The position numbers and the translations under genes were made by a program. Below, piece after piece: positions 61,534 through 64,000 of a stretch of 64,000 nt of DNA. This DNA is from Peronospora farinosa (Eukaryota; Oomycota; Peronosporomycetes; Peronosporales; Peronosporaceae): positions 186,001 through 250,000 of the forward strand of contig CANTFK010000020.1 in the NCBI GenBank assembly GCA_947646735.1. The letters are read 5' to 3'. Below the pieces are notes generated by a model. The model was not told where the DNA came from. It saw only the letters and a program-made list of their open reading frames with translations, and did no database searches. Within the stretch, counting starts at the first letter, position 1. Every line of letters begins with the position of its first letter.

Positions 61534-64000
61534 TTATTCTTGTGGCAGCAATGAGGACGTCGAGGATGTCGACGATCTCGTAGAAGACAATCTCGTGCTA
61601 GACGGTCTCGTGGTAGATGGTCTCGTGGTAGATGGTCTCGTGGTAGACGCTCTTGTGGTAGACGCTCTTGTGGTAGACGGTCTTGTGGTTGACGGTCTCG
61701 TAATGCCATTTGACTGGCCTGGTTGTTCCTCAAAACCGTGATGTGTGACCATAAATTCTGAAAAAGCCTGCGTGGCGATGAACAGTGTTCGAAACTCGCG
61801 CATGTCAGGTGTGGAAGCTGCAAGGTAGCTGGCCTCGTCAAAAAAGACGGTGCGCTTGCGCGCAAACTCGTCCGTCCAAACGTAACGGTGGTAACCAAAG
61901 TCACCGATGAGCTTGTTAACAGCTCGTAAGAAAAGCCCGCGGACAGCGACCTCAGGAAACACGAGTGGCTTACTCGGGAAGTGATGAGCGAACACGTGGT
62001 CACTACGACTCACATTAGGCTTGAGACACTCATAAAGTGCGTCCCGCAGATCAAACCGCACATTATCAGGAAGAGTGCAAGGTACTTCTCCGCGTAAAAC
62101 AGCTCCCTTGTCCAAGTCCACAACTAGCAACTCTTCGCCAGCCCCGTCAAATAGGTCATCACCACCTTCTTCAATAACTTGACGTTGCGCGTCGTCAAGC
62201 GCTTGCTTCTCGGCGCCAAAAATGAAAGGCGTCGGACATTCAAGATACTGAAGCATTCGACGTGGAAGAACAGGAAGGTACACGTGAGGCCAGAACAACG
62301 GGTGCATGAGTGCTCGCAGAGACTCGGCAACCTTCATGAGCACAGAAAAGTATGACGAAACCAACAAAATGCGGTTCTCCAGCAAAGCTGCGGTGAACAT
62401 AAGAAGCACAGTGGAAACGTCTAATGTGTCAAACAGGAGACGGACGGAGTGGTCCAGACGCGGAAGAGCTGCAAGCAGTGAGGCGGCTGAAGCTTTCGGG
62501 GTCAAGCCTGAGGCTTCAAGAAGTGGTGACTTCGGCAACGGTGATGGTTGGTGATATTGCGAGATTTGTTCCTTTGAGACAGCACGGGTTAGCTTAGCAA
62601 GGACCTTCTTGTCTAGCTGAAAACCTTGACCACCATTTTGAATAGTCCCGTTACCATCCGCGGTAGTAGTACTTGTTGGTGCTGCAGCAGCGATAGTCTC
62701 AAGCTCAAGGATGAATTCATACGCTTCCGCAAGGCGCTCTCGGAGAAGATCCACCATTGGGAATTTAGACAGCACACAAACGCCATAAGGCACCCATCGA
62801 CAACCACGTGAAGATTCTATCCGAGATGTCTTTAACATGCACCACGACAATGGGGGTGCTGGCTTGTATAACACAATGCAAGCCGCAAATAACTCAGCAG
62901 CCGAGGCGCCAGCACTGCTGTCACCCATGCGAAAGTTAAACGCAAGAGGTGCTGGACAGGATGAAGCTGTAAGAACCACATGCCTAGGGTCCGCACTCCA
63001 AGGAACAAGAAAATTCTCGACAGATTTGTCCACGACGTGTGTTGTTGGGTCATGAGGTAACTGATGCTGTACTACCTGCAGTTCAATCGGGTCTTCATAC
63101 ACACCGGTTTCGTCAGTATCACTTTCCGCTTTTTCGGCTGTCATTGGCACGGATACAGCTTCAAAGGTAAGCACGCCCGAGATAGCGTCAAAGCTTCGCG
63201 CACTACGTAGTGAGTCAAGAGTCTTTTTCTTTGGCGTTGAACTTGCAGCATCACAAGCAGTGGAAGATGACGACAGGGTTGACCCATTCGACGTTGAAGA
63301 GCCCGTGCCACCACCAGCCCAATGGTGTGCACGCAAGCCATAGCTCATAAGCAGGGCGGAGAGTCGCATGGAGTCGTCAATGGAATCCTTCTCATCCTCA
63401 GGCAAAAGCTTTGGATACAGCGAAAATTCAGCGTAAGCGCGGCTCGTCAGAAAACGATGATATAACTCTAGATGAAGAAGACTGAACTTCGTCAAAATTG
63501 CATCTTGCTCAGCCTGAAGTCGGGCACAGGACGTCACTAACGTGCGCGTGAGTGTCTGCATTTCAGCGTCTCCAGCGTAGTATTTTTGTGAAATATATTT
63601 CAGCAGTCTTCTGCATCGGTAAGCAGACTGCTCAATGCGCTCACGACGCTGGTTGCTGCTAGATCCCGTGGCATTTCGGGAGCTGCCGCTAGACTTGAGG
63701 AGCAACATATAAATGCGAAACGCAGGCTTGAACTCGTATTCAACGTCCAACCACAGTGCGATCTCGCGATGATAGTTGTGTGGGAAAAGGAAAATCCAAA
63801 AGAAGTTGGCAAACCGGTGGTTCATCAGTATATCCTCTAGGCAGATGACTTCACGCTGTACGGTCTTCCGCATCTCAGTGTAAAGCTCCGTTTTGCGAAA
63901 CTCAGGAAACTTGAACATGAGCACGCGTTTCACCTTCACGGCGACATCGTCAAAAGTGCGTAGCGCATCTTCACCCCCAGCAGCTAGGTCACGTTTGATA
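61534..64000 (-). CDS. RGS-like and DENN domain protein (5' end outside window)
   Basis: An open frame without introns runs to the right edge; 821 residues are visible and the start is beyond 64000. Near the N-terminus a segment resembles an RGS box (ILMNHRFANFFWIFLFP, then ALWLDVEYEFKP), with a helical second half (LELYHRFLTSRAYAEFSLYP) after a Ser-rich loop. Then follow uDENN-like (VENFLVPWSADP), core DENN (DVSTVLLMFTAALLENRILL, PRRMLQYLECPTPFIFGA) and dDENN (FFDEASYLAA, FIATQAFSEFM) parts. DENN proteins are exchange factors for Rab GTPases. The C-terminus is a run of five-residue repeats (RPSTT and variants). RGS plus DENN would link heterotrimeric G-protein or phosphoinositide signals to membrane traffic; this is inferred. 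Confidence 0.82.
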   Translation of the reverse strand, partial: IKRDLAAGGEDALRTFDDVAVKVKRVLMFKFPEFRKTELYTEMRKTVQREVICLEDILMNHRFANFFWIFLFPHNYHREIALWLDVEYEFKPAFRIYMLLLKSSGSSRNATGSSSNQRRERIEQSAYRCRRLLKYISQKYYAGDAEMQTLTRTLVTSCARLQAEQDAILTKFSLLHLELYHRFLTSRAYAEFSLYPKLLPEDEKDSIDDSMRLSALLMSYGLRAHHWAGGGTGSSTSNGSTLSSSSTACDAASSTPKKKTLDSLRSARSFDAISGVLTFEAVSVPMTAEKAESDTDETGVYEDPIELQVVQHQLPHDPTTHVVDKSVENFLVPWSADPRHVVLTASSCPAPLAFNFRMGDSSAGASAAELFAACIVLYKPAPPLSWCMLKTSRIESSRGCRWVPYGVCVLSKFPMVDLLRERLAEAYEFILELETIAAAAPTSTTTADGNGTIQNGGQGFQLDKKVLAKLTRAVSKEQISQYHQPSPLPKSPLLEASGLTPKASAASLLAALPRLDHSVRLLFDTLDVSTVLLMFTAALLENRILLVSSYFSVLMKVAESLRALMHPLFWPHVYLPVLPRRMLQYLECPTPFIFGAEKQALDDAQRQVIEEGGDDLFDGAGEELLVVDLDKGAVLRGEVPCTLPDNVRFDLRDALYECLKPNVSRSDHVFAHHFPSKPLVFPEVAVRGLFLRAVNKLIGDFGYHRYVWTDEFARKRTVFFDEASYLAASTPDMREFRTLFIATQAFSEFMVTHHGFEEQPGQSNGITRPSTTRPSTTRASTTRASTTRPSTTRPSTTRPSSTRLSSTRSSTSSTSSLLPQE
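61570..61705 (-). repeat. 15-bp coding repeat array
   Basis: About eight copies of a 15-bp unit (gacggtctcgtggta-like on the plus strand) code the RPSTT pentapeptide repeats at the C-terminus of the DENN protein. Confidence 0.88.

Noticed and set aside
61476..62003. Minus-strand ORF of 175 codons with Arg/Asp/Leu-Pro repeats
   Set aside because: It is the alternative frame of the 15-bp coding repeat of the DENN gene.

Overview
The window looks like nuclear DNA of an oomycete, most likely a Phytophthora or downy-mildew type plant pathogen. The evidence is a Crinkler (CRN) effector gene with an LFLAK-like motif, several families of Ty3/gypsy chromoviruses with TGTAAC-type LTR ends, and housekeeping genes with few, short introns of about 60-90 bp. 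The layout is that of a repeat-rich region (1-53 kb) beside a compact gene island (53.4-64 kb).

Region 1-19.4 kb: a truncated LTR at the left edge, then two nearly identical 8-kb Ty3/gypsy elements in opposite orientation. Element A (1133-9158) codes on the minus strand and element B (11245-19436) on the plus strand. B has a perfect 5-bp target duplication (ttaac) and lies at the 3' end of a CRN gene. Both carry gag, protease, an in-frame 87-bp repeat array, RT-RNase H, integrase and chromodomain. Both also carry two open reading frames on the opposite strand between integrase and the 3' LTR.

Region 19.4-24.6 kb: a frame-broken CRN effector gene (minus) and an intact multi-exon VPS51 gene (plus, GARP/EARP tethering subunit). 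They are head to head across about 313 bp.

Region 24.6-46.6 kb: degenerate repeats. These are a short LTR with a gag stub (25997-26689), a motif cluster rich in GGATCGCG, a gypsy remnant F (28.4-31.1 kb, plus), and a decayed relative of A/B called E (31.3-35.1 and 42.6-44.9 kb, minus). E is split by nested element D (35089-42604, minus, two 318-bp LTRs). A minisatellite with a 122-bp higher-order period follows at 45.7-46.1 kb.

Region 46.6-56.2 kb: a broken second copy of the CRN/VPS51 locus. The CRN start with its upstream half is at 46.6-46.95 kb. The VPS51 upstream half, 5' exon, an inverted internal block and a 3' block are at 55.0-56.2 kb. Between them lie gypsy remnants H (minus) and G (plus, with a 594-bp LTR) and an intact CRT-like transporter gene.

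Region 56.5-64 kb: intact genes for a DDX10/Dbp4-type RNA helicase, a two-domain protein joining a degenerate HAD domain to a YvcK/CofD-like domain with a hydrophobic C-terminal tail, and an RGS-like plus DENN protein that runs off the right edge.

The most interesting signal is the antisense coding capacity of the chromoviruses. A and B preserve a 317-codon antisense ORF plus a 107-codon coiled-coil ORF. In the old relative E, the coiled-coil frame is conserved with mostly synonymous changes, while the overlapping sense pol frame is not.
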